DNA from: Thalassovita sp.
GTDB lineage: Bacteria; Pseudomonadota; Alphaproteobacteria; Rhodobacterales; Rhodobacteraceae
Assembly: GCA_017792425.1 (NCBI GenBank)
Contig: CP051233.1
Span: 2,328,706 to 2,392,705 of the forward strand
Direction of reading: 5' to 3'
Length of the DNA stretch: 64,000 bases
Positions within the stretch are counted from its first letter, which is position 1; each line of letters begins with the position of its first letter. The notes under the pieces were generated by a model, which saw only the letters and a list, made by a program, of their open reading frames with translations, was not told where the DNA came from and made no database searches. This document shows positions 1 through 8,062 of the stretch, piece after piece. The translations under genes were made by a program, and so were the position numbers.

Positions 1-668
1 GCACGGACCGAATAGACCTACTGCACGGCAATGACCCCGACACCATGTCTGAATCGCTCTATGCCGCCAAGGCCCCGGCACCAGTCGCGACCTCCGTGCG
101 CCCGATCGGACAACGGCGCCAGATCACCCGGCAGGCTGCACGCGCGCTGCACCCCGGACTGGACCACTTGCCCCTGCCTGCGGGCGCACCGTACGGCGCA
201 GTACTGGTAAGCACGGATGATTGCACGCTTTGCCTGTCCTGTGTTTCGCTGTGCCCCTCCGGCGCGTTAGTGGACAACCCGGACCTTCCACAACTGCGCT
301 TTCAGGAAGACGCCTGTCTGCAATGCGGGTTGTGCGCCGCAATTTGTCCAGAAAAGGCAATCAGTTACGAACCCCGCCTAAACCTGTCAGAGACTGCGCT
401 GCAGCAACAGGTTCTGAACGAGGAAGAACCCTTTGCCTGTATCGAATGCGGTAGTCTGTTTGGGGTGAAATCCACCATCGAGCGCATCACGGAAAAGCTG
501 AAAAGCCATGCCATGTTTGCAGATCAGGATAAGCTGCGTCTGATCCAGATGTGTGACGATTGCCGGGTGAACGCCCAGTTCCACAGCGACAACAATCCGC
601 TTACCGGTGACGACCGTCCGCTACCTCGCACGACGGCTGACTATCTAAGTAAGCGGCGCGATCACTGA
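1..668 (+). CDS. 4Fe-4S ferredoxin-type protein, C-terminal part (5' end outside window)
   Basis: The frame is open from the left window edge, so the ATG at 45 is probably internal to a longer protein. Two classical clusters are visible, CTLCLSCVSLCP and CLQCGLCAAICP, consistent with a 2x[4Fe-4S] ferredoxin domain for electron transfer. Further C-terminal cysteine pairs (CIEC and CDDC) could bind another cluster or zinc. Large 4Fe-4S proteins of this kind sit in roseobacter formate dehydrogenase accessory loci, and the neighbouring Mrp-like and tungstate-uptake genes support that setting. The exact role is inferred from context; the ferredoxin fold itself is clear. Confidence 0.85.
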   Translation, partial: TDRIDLLHGNDPDTMSESLYAAKAPAPVATSVRPIGQRRQITRQAARALHPGLDHLPLPAGAPYGAVLVSTDDCTLCLSCVSLCPSGALVDNPDLPQLRFQEDACLQCGLCAAICPEKAISYEPRLNLSETALQQQVLNEEEPFACIECGSLFGVKSTIERITEKLKSHAMFADQDKLRLIQMCDDCRVNAQFHSDNNPLTGDDRPLPRTTADYLSKRRDH

Positions 669-961
669 TGCTGCTGCGCCTTTCCCAGATCAGCGGCTTG
701 CAAACCGCCGACAAAGGCCAAGATGACCTGCATTTCTGCCGTGGTTATCATGGCCGGGGAATTAAGGGGAGGCCTGTAACTTCCGAGAATAGCATCGGCA
801 TCCTTTGGGTTGCCGACCAGCCTGTCAGCGATCTGATATTTAACAGAAAACCGCGGCGGACCGAATGTCAGCAACCCGGTGTCAATCAACCTTTGCGGCG
901 CGTGAAATGCAGGCTAATTCCCGGCCAAATGCGCCGTCAGCTCTTGGAGAAGGAGATCACG
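669..961. other. gap between ferredoxin gene and the small downstream gene
   Basis: This 293-base stretch has no convincing + strand gene. A 75-codon frame on the - strand (662-889) ends in a PPLNSPAMITTAEMQVILAF-like stretch that faintly resembles the tail of a c-type cytochrome, but it has no CxxCH and overlaps the ferredoxin stop. It is more likely a remnant or chance frame than a gene. The promoter of the downstream operon may lie here. An AGAAGGAGAT ribosome site is present just before 962. Confidence 0.4.
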
Positions 962-1153
962 ATGTCTGAAAGCTATAACATGTCCATGCGCAAATTCCTG
1001 AAACAGGTCGGTGTAACCTCGCAGCAGGCGATCGAAGACGCTCTGCGCGAAGCGGAAGCGACGGGCAAGACCTATGCGATAAGAGCCGTCATCACCATTG
1101 AGGATTTGGGAATGACGCATGAAATAAATGGCCAGATAAAACCGGGAGAATGA
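962..1153 (+). CDS. small conserved protein, DUF6494-like (63 aa)
   Basis: A 63-residue protein starting MSESYNMSMRKFLKQVG and continuing through an alpha-helical QQAIEDALREAEATGKTY stretch. The ATG at 962 is preceded by a strong AGAAGGAGAT ribosome site; the same frame is open further upstream but without a comparable start. It resembles the small family named DUF6494, found next to Mrp-type genes in proteobacterial formate dehydrogenase regions (recalled family knowledge, not searched). Its stop overlaps the start of the Mrp gene as ATGA, so the two are probably translationally coupled. No catalytic function can be read from the sequence. Confidence 0.75.
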   Translation: MSESYNMSMRKFLKQVGVTSQQAIEDALREAEATGKTYAIRAVITIEDLGMTHEINGQIKPGE

Positions 1154-2226
1154 CTTTGGCTGCAAGCAGAGAGGCCGTGCTGGAGGCGCTGAAATCCGTC
1201 ACTGATCCGGTCGCCGGGACGGATATCGTGGCCAGCGGGGTGATGCGCGCTTTGAATGTAGAACCAGACGGAACAGTACGGTTTGTCATGGAGATCGCCC
1301 CGGACCATGCGGCCCGGTACGCCAACGCCAAGACGCAGGCCGAGGCCGTGCTCAGCCGCGTCCCGGGCGTGACGAAGACTGCCGTCGTGATGACCGGGCA
1401 CAGCCTGAAATCCCCACCGCCCGATCTGAAACCCGGTCGCCCTGCAGAACCGAAGGGGCCGCAGCGCCTTCCCGGTGTGAACCATATTATCGCGATTGCC
1501 AGCGGGAAGGGCGGCGTCGGGAAATCTACAGTCTCTGCCAACCTCGCCTGCGCGCTGGCGGCACAGGGGCGGAGGGTCGGGCTGTTGGATGCCGATGTGT
1601 ACGGACCATCACAGCCGCGCATGCTGGGGGTGTCCGGCCGCCCAGCCAGCCCGGATGGCAAAACCATCCTGCCCATGCGCAACCACGGCGTTACCATGAT
1701 GTCCATCGGGCTGATGACGAACGAGGATCAGGCCGTTGTCTGGCGTGGCCCCATGTTGATGGGTGCGCTGCAACAGATGATGATGCAGGTGCAATGGGGC
1801 GCGCTGGATGTGCTGATCGTCGACCTGCCCCCCGGCACTGGCGACGTTCAAATGACCCTTTGCCAGAAGGCCCAAATCGATGGTGCGATTGTCGTGTCCA
1901 CGCCCCAGGATGTGGCGTTGCTGGACGCGCGTAAGGGTATCGACATGTTTCGGCAACTGCAGGTTCCAATCCTTGGGATGATCGAGAACATGAGCACTCA
2001 CATCTGTTCGAACTGCGGCCACGAAGAGCATGTTTTTGGCCACGGTGGCGTGGTGAAGGAAGCCGGCAAACTGGGGGTGCCGGTACTGGCAGAAATCCCG
2101 TTGGATTTGGGAATAAGGCTTGCCGCCGATGGCGGAGCCCCTATCGTAGTCAGCCAGCCAGACAGTAAACAGGCCCGTGTTTTCGGTGACATCGGCAACG
2201 CGCTTGTGGCCCTGGGGGTGGCCTGA
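1150..2226 (+). CDS. mrp: Mrp/NBP35-type Fe-S cluster carrier P-loop ATPase
   Basis: A 358-residue protein with an N-terminal DUF59/MIP18-like domain (about 1-85) and a ParA/MinD-type ATPase. The deviant Walker A motif GKGGVGKST lies at about 119-127, followed by LLDADVYGPSQPRMLG and DLPPGTGD. The CSNCG pair near residue 285 matches the cysteines that bridge a [4Fe-4S] cluster between Mrp subunits. The family assembles or transfers Fe-S clusters to apo-enzymes in the cytoplasm. Here it lies within an operon with a ferredoxin and two small conserved proteins, so it is probably dedicated to a metalloenzyme of this locus rather than being the housekeeping copy. Starts within the preceding stop (ATGA). 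Confidence 0.93.
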   Translation: MTLAASREAVLEALKSVTDPVAGTDIVASGVMRALNVEPDGTVRFVMEIAPDHAARYANAKTQAEAVLSRVPGVTKTAVVMTGHSLKSPPPDLKPGRPAEPKGPQRLPGVNHIIAIASGKGGVGKSTVSANLACALAAQGRRVGLLDADVYGPSQPRMLGVSGRPASPDGKTILPMRNHGVTMMSIGLMTNEDQAVVWRGPMLMGALQQMMMQVQWGALDVLIVDLPPGTGDVQMTLCQKAQIDGAIVVSTPQDVALLDARKGIDMFRQLQVPILGMIENMSTHICSNCGHEEHVFGHGGVVKEAGKLGVPVLAEIPLDLGIRLAADGGAPIVVSQPDSKQARVFGDIGNALVALGVA

Positions 2227-2228
2227 CC

Positions 2229-2933
2229 GTGCATGAATACCTGACATTTCCACCTTTGATGTGGGGTGAAACGGCCGTCGGCGACGCGATCGAACACGCT
2301 TGCATGCGCGCCACGATGGGGTGCGATGCAGGACTGGTAACGTTCAACCTGTTGGGCAATGACATGCAAGGGGCCATCGTCTTTGCACCCGAAGTGCCTC
2401 TGCGAAAGGCGATGACGATGCTGCCTCTGTGCGGCGTAGGCTTCCAGAACGCGCTGGGGGCCATAGCCCCGCCAGAAGTAGCGGTGCACTTGGATTGGGA
2501 CGGAGGTATCCGTATCAACGGGGCGTCCTGCGGACGATTCCACGCCATTGCCGCCGACAACAACCCGGACAGGGTTCCTGACTGGTTGGTGATCGGGCTT
2601 CGCCTGCCCCTGCATCAGGGTGCGGAAAACCCCGGCGATGCGCCCGACCAAACAACACTCTATGCCGAAGGGTGCGCAGATGTATCACCAGCGGATCTGC
2701 TGGAAGCCTGGGCGCGGCACACATTGAACTGGATCACCCGCTGGGAAGACGGCGGAACGCGCGCGCTGCACAACGATTGGCGCGGCCTTGCCCACGGGAT
2801 CGGAGAGGACGCCACCCGCGACGGGATTACCGGCACCTTTCTGGGCGTGGACGAAGATTTTGGCATGTTGCTGCGCGTGGACCAAGCCACGCATCTGATA
2901 CCGCTCACCTCAGTCCTGGAGGACACACCGTGA
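2229..2933 (+). CDS. biotin/lipoate-protein-ligase-like protein (DUF4444-type)
   Basis: A 234-residue protein beginning at GTG two bases after the Mrp stop; no in-frame ATG lies nearby. The N-terminal FPPLMWGETAVGDAIEHA and the later WDGGIRINGASCGRFH are reminiscent of the biotin/lipoate ligase fold. The usual ligase GRGR-type active loop is not obvious. The C-terminal part (GTFLGVDEDFGMLLRV...THLIPL) resembles the domain that follows such ligases. It may bind a cofactor or cap a protein of the metalloenzyme machinery rather than attach lipoate. It overlaps the next gene by four bases (GTGA). Fold assignment moderate; function unknown. Confidence 0.7.
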   Translation: MHEYLTFPPLMWGETAVGDAIEHACMRATMGCDAGLVTFNLLGNDMQGAIVFAPEVPLRKAMTMLPLCGVGFQNALGAIAPPEVAVHLDWDGGIRINGASCGRFHAIAADNNPDRVPDWLVIGLRLPLHQGAENPGDAPDQTTLYAEGCADVSPADLLEAWARHTLNWITRWEDGGTRALHNDWRGLAHGIGEDATRDGITGTFLGVDEDFGMLLRVDQATHLIPLTSVLEDTP

Positions 2934-3409
2934 AACTGGCCCGGGCCGTTCATTTCGACGAAAGCGATCAGCGTGTCTTTGCTACCCCCGCCCGTACGGG
3001 AGAGTGGTGCATCTCTGGAGGGTTCGAGTTTTCGAATGTCACCGAGGGCGAGTTGGTTGGCAAGACCCGCCAGGCCTTTGCAAATGGCTGGTTCGGGCTG
3101 GAAACCAGCGGTCGAGTGACCTTTGTCGCCGTGACAGCGATCGAACCTGCGGAACTGTCGGCGCTCACAGAACTGCTGGCGCAGCATTTCATCAGCTACT
3201 ACGGCGCGCCATCAATTGAGGCCGCCCACCCTGTCGCGTCAGAAGAACTGGCCCATATGCTGGACCTGTGCGAAGACCATGCCCCCAACACCCTTCTGAC
3301 TGTTGCGCGCAGTCTGACGGACTCCGGTGTACGGGAAGCCTATCGCGTGATCTCTCCGCCCGATGCGGAACTGGATTTGCTGGCCGTACACGGTTCTTTG
3401 GACGACTAG
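2930..3409 (+). CDS. small conserved protein, DUF6505-like (159 aa)
   Basis: Starts at GTG 2930 inside the preceding stop and reads MKLARAVHFDESDQRVFATP, preceded by a CTGGAGGA ribosome site. The frame is open upstream, but that extension lies over the preceding gene. The 159 residues have no membrane segment or signal peptide; GEWCISGGFEFSN and AQHFISYYGAP are the most distinctive stretches. It resembles DUF6505 proteins found in the same order in roseobacter formate dehydrogenase neighbourhoods (recalled knowledge). It is the last gene of the + strand operon and faces tupA, with 22 bases between the two stops. No function can be assigned. Confidence 0.7.
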   Translation: MKLARAVHFDESDQRVFATPARTGEWCISGGFEFSNVTEGELVGKTRQAFANGWFGLETSGRVTFVAVTAIEPAELSALTELLAQHFISYYGAPSIEAAHPVASEELAHMLDLCEDHAPNTLLTVARSLTDSGVREAYRVISPPDAELDLLAVHGSLDD

Positions 3410-3431
3410 ACTGCGCGCCCTGCCCGCCGGA

Positions 3432-4241
3432 CTACTGCGGCGTTGCGTTGAACACGAACAGTTGCTCGCCGTTGATCTTGTAGCCGTCGATCAGTTCCTT
3501 CGCGCGTGCAGACACCAGCCAGCCTTCCAGTTTCACGACCAGGTCAGCACGTACGTGGGGATGGACCTCTGGGTTGACAGGGATATAGGCGTATTGATTG
3601 AAAAGCACCTTATCGCCCGCGAATAGCAGCGTCAGATCGCCCTTATTGCCGAAGTTTAGCCAGCTTGCCCGGTCTGACAGGATATAGGCGTTCATACCAG
3701 ACGCCGTGTTCAGCGAAGCCCCCATACCCGCGCCCACGGCGTTGTACCAGGCACCAAGGCCTTTCACATCCAGACCAGCGGCTGTCCAAAGGCTTTGCTC
3801 TTTCTTGTGGGTGCCGCTGTCGTCCCCGCGACTGACAAAGGCGGCTTGGGCCGTCGCAATCTTCTGCAGCGCCTCTGCAGCGGAGCCTGCGCCTGCAACG
3901 CCCGCCTGATCCGCTTTCGGACCGATGAGAACGAAATCGTTATACATGATCTCGCGCCGGTGGGTGCCGGCTTTGTCCGCCAGGAACTGTTCCTCGGCCT
4001 TTTTCGAATGGACCAGGATCGCATCCACATCCCCCGCCCGGCCCAGTTTCAGCGCCTGGCCAGTGCCCACGACCAACAATTGAACTTCCAGATCCAGATC
4101 TTTGCGGATTTCCGGCAGCAACACCTCTGCCAGCCCGGAATTGTGAAAAGACGTGGTCACCGCCATTTTCATCGTGTCGGTCGCCTGAGCTGCGGTCGCT
4201 ACCACCATGAAAGCGGCAAAGGTCAACAATTTCTTGATCAT
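3432..4241 (-). CDS. tupA: tungstate ABC transporter, periplasmic binding protein
   Basis: A 269-residue exported protein; the signal peptide MIKKLLTFAAFMVVATAAQA is followed by the mature start TDTMKMAVTTSFHNSGL. The TTS-x(3)-SGL region matches the oxyanion-binding loop of TupA-type proteins, and SRGDDSGTHKKE and AYILSDRASW are typical of this binding-protein family. It captures tungstate (WO4 2-) in the periplasm for the TupBC importer. Its ATG overlaps the tupC stop by four bases, so the order is tupB-tupC-tupA. Tungsten specificity rather than molybdate is inferred from the TupA-like sequence and the formate-dehydrogenase-like neighbours. Confidence 0.88.
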   Translation of the reverse strand: MIKKLLTFAAFMVVATAAQATDTMKMAVTTSFHNSGLAEVLLPEIRKDLDLEVQLLVVGTGQALKLGRAGDVDAILVHSKKAEEQFLADKAGTHRREIMYNDFVLIGPKADQAGVAGAGSAAEALQKIATAQAAFVSRGDDSGTHKKEQSLWTAAGLDVKGLGAWYNAVGAGMGASLNTASGMNAYILSDRASWLNFGNKGDLTLLFAGDKVLFNQYAYIPVNPEVHPHVRADLVVKLEGWLVSARAKELIDGYKINGEQLFVFNATPQ

Positions 4242-4954
4242 ACGACGATATCTCCGTTTAGAAATGCCCGCCCCTGGGGGGTCGTGGGCTGGTTGAAAAA
4301 CCTGTTGGCGGGGCCGTTTTCATAGATGTGGCCCCCCAAAAGGAACAGCACCTCGTCCGCCATTCGGCGGGCCTGTCCCATGTCATGGGTGGACATGATC
4401 AGGCGGGTTCCATTTGACTTTGCTGCGTGCAGGATCTGTTCCACATCGCGCATCGCGCGGCCATCCAACGAGGCGCAGGGTTCATCCAGGAACAGCAGAT
4501 CCGGTTGGGTCACCAATGCACGTGCCAAGGCCAGCTTTTGCTGCTCCCCCCCGGACAAGACTGTCGCCTGCCGGTCCAGCATTTCGCCCAAACCGACGCG
4601 ATCGGCCCAGTCACGGGCCGTCACCCTCGCCTGTTTGCGCCCCACCCCCCGCACCCGCAAGGGATAGGCGATATTATCCAGCACAGAGCGGCGCAGCACT
4701 ACAGGCCGCTGAAAGACGAAGGCTTGCCTGTTCTCCGCCTCATCTATCGGGCAAGCCCAGTTGATGCTCCCGCCCGAAAGGCGCGCGATGCCGTGCAGCA
4801 TTTTCAGCAGCGATGTCTTGCCGGCCCCGTTCGGTCCGATCACAACGGTTGTTCCAGTCGGGCCAATCGTCAGGTCCACTGGCCCGACAAGCGTTTTCCC
4901 CGCCCGGCGGGACGTGGCGCCTGAAACAGAAAGGGGGAACAGGCTGTTCACCAT
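4238..4954 (-). CDS. tupC: tungstate ABC transporter, ATP-binding protein
   Basis: A 238-residue ABC ATPase starting MVNSLFPLSVSGA at 4954; the frame is open farther upstream, but that part overlies the permease gene. Walker A GPNGAGKTS, signature LSGGEQQKLALARAL, Walker B LLFLDEPCASLD and the switch histidine in MSTHDMGQ are all intact. It hydrolyses ATP to drive tungstate import with TupB. It overlaps the end of tupB by seven bases and the start of tupA by four, indicating one transcript. There is no C-terminal regulatory TOBE-like domain as in ModC. Confidence 0.9.
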   Translation of the reverse strand: MVNSLFPLSVSGATSRRAGKTLVGPVDLTIGPTGTTVVIGPNGAGKTSLLKMLHGIARLSGGSINWACPIDEAENRQAFVFQRPVVLRRSVLDNIAYPLRVRGVGRKQARVTARDWADRVGLGEMLDRQATVLSGGEQQKLALARALVTQPDLLFLDEPCASLDGRAMRDVEQILHAAKSNGTRLIMSTHDMGQARRMADEVLFLLGGHIYENGPANRFFNQPTTPQGRAFLNGDIVV

Positions 4955-5652
4955 CGCGCCCCCGTTTCCGTCCGGCTCAGCCAGTGGATCAGTACGTTCA
5001 CGGTGATCGCCAGGCCGATCAGGACAAATCCCAGCGCTAACGCCATACCGAAGTCTCCCTTGCCTGTTTCCAACGCAATCGCCGTTGTCAGCACCCGTGT
5101 GGCGTGGTCGATATTGCCGCCGACGATCATGATCGCGCCAACCTCGCCTATCGCACGACCAAAGCCCGCGAGAGCGGCCGTCAGCAATGAACGCCGCGCA
5201 TCCCACAACAAAGTGGCGATCTTCTGGCGCTGTGTGACGTTCATCGAGATCAGAAGATCATGGTATTCCTGCCAAAGTTCGCGCAGCGACTGATGCGCGA
5301 TGCTGGCGATCAGCGGAACGATGATAATCACCTGCGCAATGATCATGGCGGTGGGCGTGAACAACAGCCCCAGAACGCCGAACGGGCCGGATCGCGACAG
5401 GAATACGTAGACGATCAAGCCAACCACCACTGGTGGCAGCCCCATCAAGGCGTTCAGAATGGCGATGACTGCCCGGCGCAAACGGAACCGGCGAATGGCC
5501 AGAAGGGCTGCCAACGGCATGGCGATAAGGCAGGCGAAAAACAGCGCGGATACAGTCACCCGAAGCGACCGAAGCGCGATTTCTACAAGTATCGGGTCCA
5601 GAGTGACGCATAGGTAAATCGCTTGCGCCAACCCTTCCCAAATATCGACCAT
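4948..5652 (-). CDS. tupB: tungstate ABC transporter, permease
   Basis: Inner-membrane permease of the TupB type, about 234 residues with five or six hydrophobic segments. The coupling motif ALAGFGRAIGEVGAIMIVGG matches the EAA loop of this class. The start is set at ATG 5652 (MVDIWEGLAQ) because a perfect AGGAGG lies nine bases upstream; an earlier ATG at 5670 would bury that site in coding sequence. It forms the channel for tungstate entry with TupC. It is the first gene of the tup operon, and its promoter must lie in the 313 bases before it. Confidence 0.88.
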   Translation of the reverse strand: MVDIWEGLAQAIYLCVTLDPILVEIALRSLRVTVSALFFACLIAMPLAALLAIRRFRLRRAVIAILNALMGLPPVVVGLIVYVFLSRSGPFGVLGLLFTPTAMIIAQVIIIVPLIASIAHQSLRELWQEYHDLLISMNVTQRQKIATLLWDARRSLLTAALAGFGRAIGEVGAIMIVGGNIDHATRVLTTAIALETGKGDFGMALALGFVLIGLAITVNVLIHWLSRTETGARW

Positions 5653-5965
5653 AAGCCGATGCCTCCTCATCCCTGTCCCGCCTAGCTGCCAGTTTGCCCG
5701 GCTATCTTCCAGCGGTTTTCACAAAAACCCGAGGTAAAATCCCATATTGGCCAAACTGTCCACGCTGCGGGGGGGCAAAATGGGACAAAATTTCCTTTTG
5801 GGGTATCCAGGACTGTCAGGCCGCGGGTGCTGTTGCTTTTGTAGCCAGCGGGAATGCGGCCCCAAGGCCAACCTTGCGCAAGCAATACGCACGCTTGCGT
5901 CGGCTCGGAAAAACAGCCAGCCACGCTGGAACCTCGGGAATTGGAGGCGGCTTTGGGGCTTCGCC
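5653..5965. promoter_or_regulatory. intergenic region upstream of tupBCA
   Basis: A 313-base non-coding stretch between tupB and the upstream GT29 gene, both on the - strand. It is AT-richer than its surroundings near 5715-5800 and holds an inverted repeat GGTTTT-CACA-AAAACC at 5714-5729. It is the only place for the tup promoter. GAGGCG (5944-5949) and CGCCTC (5962-5967) can pair as a hairpin at the end of the GT29 gene. No assignable known operator or riboswitch fold was recognised by eye. Confidence 0.45.
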
Positions 5966-6658
5966 TCAGAAAAACGTGAACTTCGGGTCGCTCATGTAAA
6001 TCCGTTCGGCATACTTGCGCTCTGCCTCGAAGTCATGCGGCACCTGGGCCGCGGTTCGGCTACCCGAATTGGACATCGACGAAAAGAAATCGAACCCGAA
6101 CACCGAAATCCTTTGCACGGGCAGTGCGCTCAGCAATTGCAGCACCATCGCACCGGTCGAAGGGGGGCTTCCCAGATCAACAGAGAGCTTTTGCGGCTGC
6201 CCAATCGGGTTCAGGTAAAACCCCTTCCGGCTGGCAATCCGATAGGGAAGGCGCTTGCGTTTCCGGGTCATCCACAGGGTGGCAGAGGGGTCATGCCGCC
6301 GGAGGTCCGTTTCGCACACAGGTATTGAAATCGCCAACCAATCCGTTTTGTTGCCGTGACTACGTGTGCATGGCATGGGGCCTTTGTTGATACGCACGAC
6401 CAGATCGTGATCATCAATCATTTCACCATACGATTTGTCTGACAATGACCTGGCATTGCCTACCAACGCAATGGTGCGCCCCTGAGCTTTCCCGGACAAG
6501 TAATCCTGACCGCACGACCACCGAGACAGAGCGGCTTCGTCATGCAGGAACCGCCCCGCGATGAATTGAAAAAACCCGGGACCGCCCAAATGCGTGTTTT
6601 CAGAAAGGGAATGCCCGCCGGTTTTGGCGTAAGAAATGGGCGAAGTCGGATGTGCCAT
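5966..6658 (-). CDS. GT29-family (sialyltransferase-fold) glycosyltransferase-like protein
   Basis: A 230-residue protein with the hallmarks of the GT29 fold. A sialylmotif-L-like block covers residues 63-93 (IALVGNARSLSDKSYGEMI, then DDHDLVVRINKGP). A motif-S-like block lies around 164-190 (GSPPSTGAMVLQLL ... ISVFGFDFF), and the late H208 with E211 (PHDFE) corresponds to motif VS. Members transfer sugars from CMP-activated donors in eukaryotes; bacterial members are mostly uncharacterised. No signal peptide or membrane anchor is visible, so it is probably cytoplasmic. The start has AAGGG six bases upstream. Acceptor and donor are unknown. Confidence 0.75.
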   Translation of the reverse strand: MAHPTSPISYAKTGGHSLSENTHLGGPGFFQFIAGRFLHDEAALSRWSCGQDYLSGKAQGRTIALVGNARSLSDKSYGEMIDDHDLVVRINKGPMPCTRSHGNKTDWLAISIPVCETDLRRHDPSATLWMTRKRKRLPYRIASRKGFYLNPIGQPQKLSVDLGSPPSTGAMVLQLLSALPVQRISVFGFDFFSSMSNSGSRTAAQVPHDFEAERKYAERIYMSDPKFTFF

Positions 6659-6724
6659 GACAGACCCTTGTCAACTGAGATTGACATCGGCCTACGCGGT
6701 GAACCTGAACTGAACCTGAAATGC

Positions 6725-8062
6725 TTATCCGAGGAAAAGAGGAAGTTTCAGAACGAACCGCGCCCCTGGCAAATTCTTGCCGTCCTCGACGTGCAGGCTG
6801 CCTGCGTTGCGCGCCGCCAAGGCGCCCGCGATCGACAAACCAAGCCCTGTACCATTTCGCTTTCCACGGCTGGATGACTGAAACCTTTCAAAGATTTGCG
6901 TACGCTCTTCAGGTGGAATGCCAGGGCCGGAGTCTTCTATGCAGATGCACCCCTGCCCGTCCTGTTCACCGATCTCGATCCGCAACTGCACATCTGGCCC
7001 GACATGCCTGATGCTGTTTTCCAGCAGGTTGGTCAAAATTCCATCGACGTCTGCAGGATCTGCCATGAACGCTGCATCCGTTGTGGCATGGACGTCGACC
7101 TTCAACGGTTCTGACGCCGCCAAGGACAGGTTACGGACAGAGGCCCGCACAAGACCAACCGGATCAACTGCCCCCCTGTTCCTGGCAGGATGTGTGGCTT
7201 GTGCGTTGAACAACAGCGCGTTGCTAAGTTTTGTGGCCTTGTCGACTCCAACCAACAGGCTTTCCAGATGCTCTCGATTTTCCATGGAAAGGGATTGCAT
7301 GTCCATCGCCTGCGCCTGCGCCTTTATGATCGTCAACGGGGTGCGCAATTCATGGGCGGCCTCATCGACAAACCTTCGCTCGTGATCCAGAAACGCGCTC
7401 AAACGCTCGAACAGCCCATTCAGGGCAGAGACGACAGGCACGAGTTCAGCCGGCAACCCTTCCGCGCCTATCGGATCGAAGTTTCCCGGTTTTCTGGTGT
7501 GCAACGACTGCGCCAAGCCCCGTACCGGGCGAAGTTCGGACCGTACGATGGCGCCAATGACGACCAAGGACAATACCAGGGCGATAGCCAGCGGTATCCC
7601 CATCGAAAGGACCAGTTTCTGGGTTTCCTCGGTCATCTCTTCCATGTGGATGCCTGCGAAAACCTTGCCGCCATCCGCGGTGCTGCTTTGGCGGATGTTC
7701 CAATCCCCCCAAACATAGGTTCCATCCGGCCGCCCCCGCGGCAATTCCAGTCCGGGGTCTGATATGAAACGAACCTCGCCATTTGAGTTGAACAGGGCCA
7801 CCAGGAACTCCCTGTCGAGCTCTGACGGCTCTTCCTCGTTAGGCGAAACCGCCTGCGGCACCAGGTGAATCCCATGAAGCGCGGCAACTGCCCGGCTTGA
7901 ATCCAGCATCTGCTGGGCCTGGACTTCCTCAATTTCCTCTTGCGTGGTCAAATAGGCAACACCGATCGCCACCACCCACAGGACCGAGATTACCGGCAAC
8001 AACCTTGTCAGCAGTTTTTGCTGAAGCGATCGGTTTTCTGGCTTATTCCGGGTCGATGACAT
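6725..8062 (-). CDS. sensor histidine kinase, QseC/TctE-like
   Basis: A 445-residue inner-membrane sensor. Two transmembrane segments (about 22-38 and 153-173) bracket a periplasmic domain, followed by a HAMP-like linker. The H-box EAAHELRTPLTI carries the phosphorylatable His at about 237. The ATPase domain shows NLLENSIRH (N-box), EDSGPGIP (G1) and GTGLGLSIAGALAARN (G2). ATG 8062 was chosen over GTG 8074 because a GGA lies seven bases upstream. It overlaps the end of the response regulator gene by 20 bases, so the pair is co-translated. The signal is unknown; the adjacent RTX gene and GT29 gene are possible targets by position only. Confidence 0.9.
   Translation of the reverse strand: MSSTRNKPENRSLQQKLLTRLLPVISVLWVVAIGVAYLTTQEEIEEVQAQQMLDSSRAVAALHGIHLVPQAVSPNEEEPSELDREFLVALFNSNGEVRFISDPGLELPRGRPDGTYVWGDWNIRQSSTADGGKVFAGIHMEEMTEETQKLVLSMGIPLAIALVLSLVVIGAIVRSELRPVRGLAQSLHTRKPGNFDPIGAEGLPAELVPVVSALNGLFERLSAFLDHERRFVDEAAHELRTPLTIIKAQAQAMDMQSLSMENREHLESLLVGVDKATKLSNALLFNAQATHPARNRGAVDPVGLVRASVRNLSLAASEPLKVDVHATTDAAFMADPADVDGILTNLLENSIRHVGPDVQLRIEIGEQDGQGCICIEDSGPGIPPEERTQIFERFQSSSRGKRNGTGLGLSIAGALAARNAGSLHVEDGKNLPGARFVLKLPLFLG

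Noticed and set aside
668..961. N-terminal extension of the small gene at 962
   Set aside because: The frame is open, but the ATG at 962 has a strong ribosome site and the conserved protein starts there.
5732..5743. AGGTAAAATCCC shared with 17050-17061 as a regulatory motif
   Set aside because: Many 12-base matches are expected by chance in 64 kb, and the two regions share no other arrangement or related genes.
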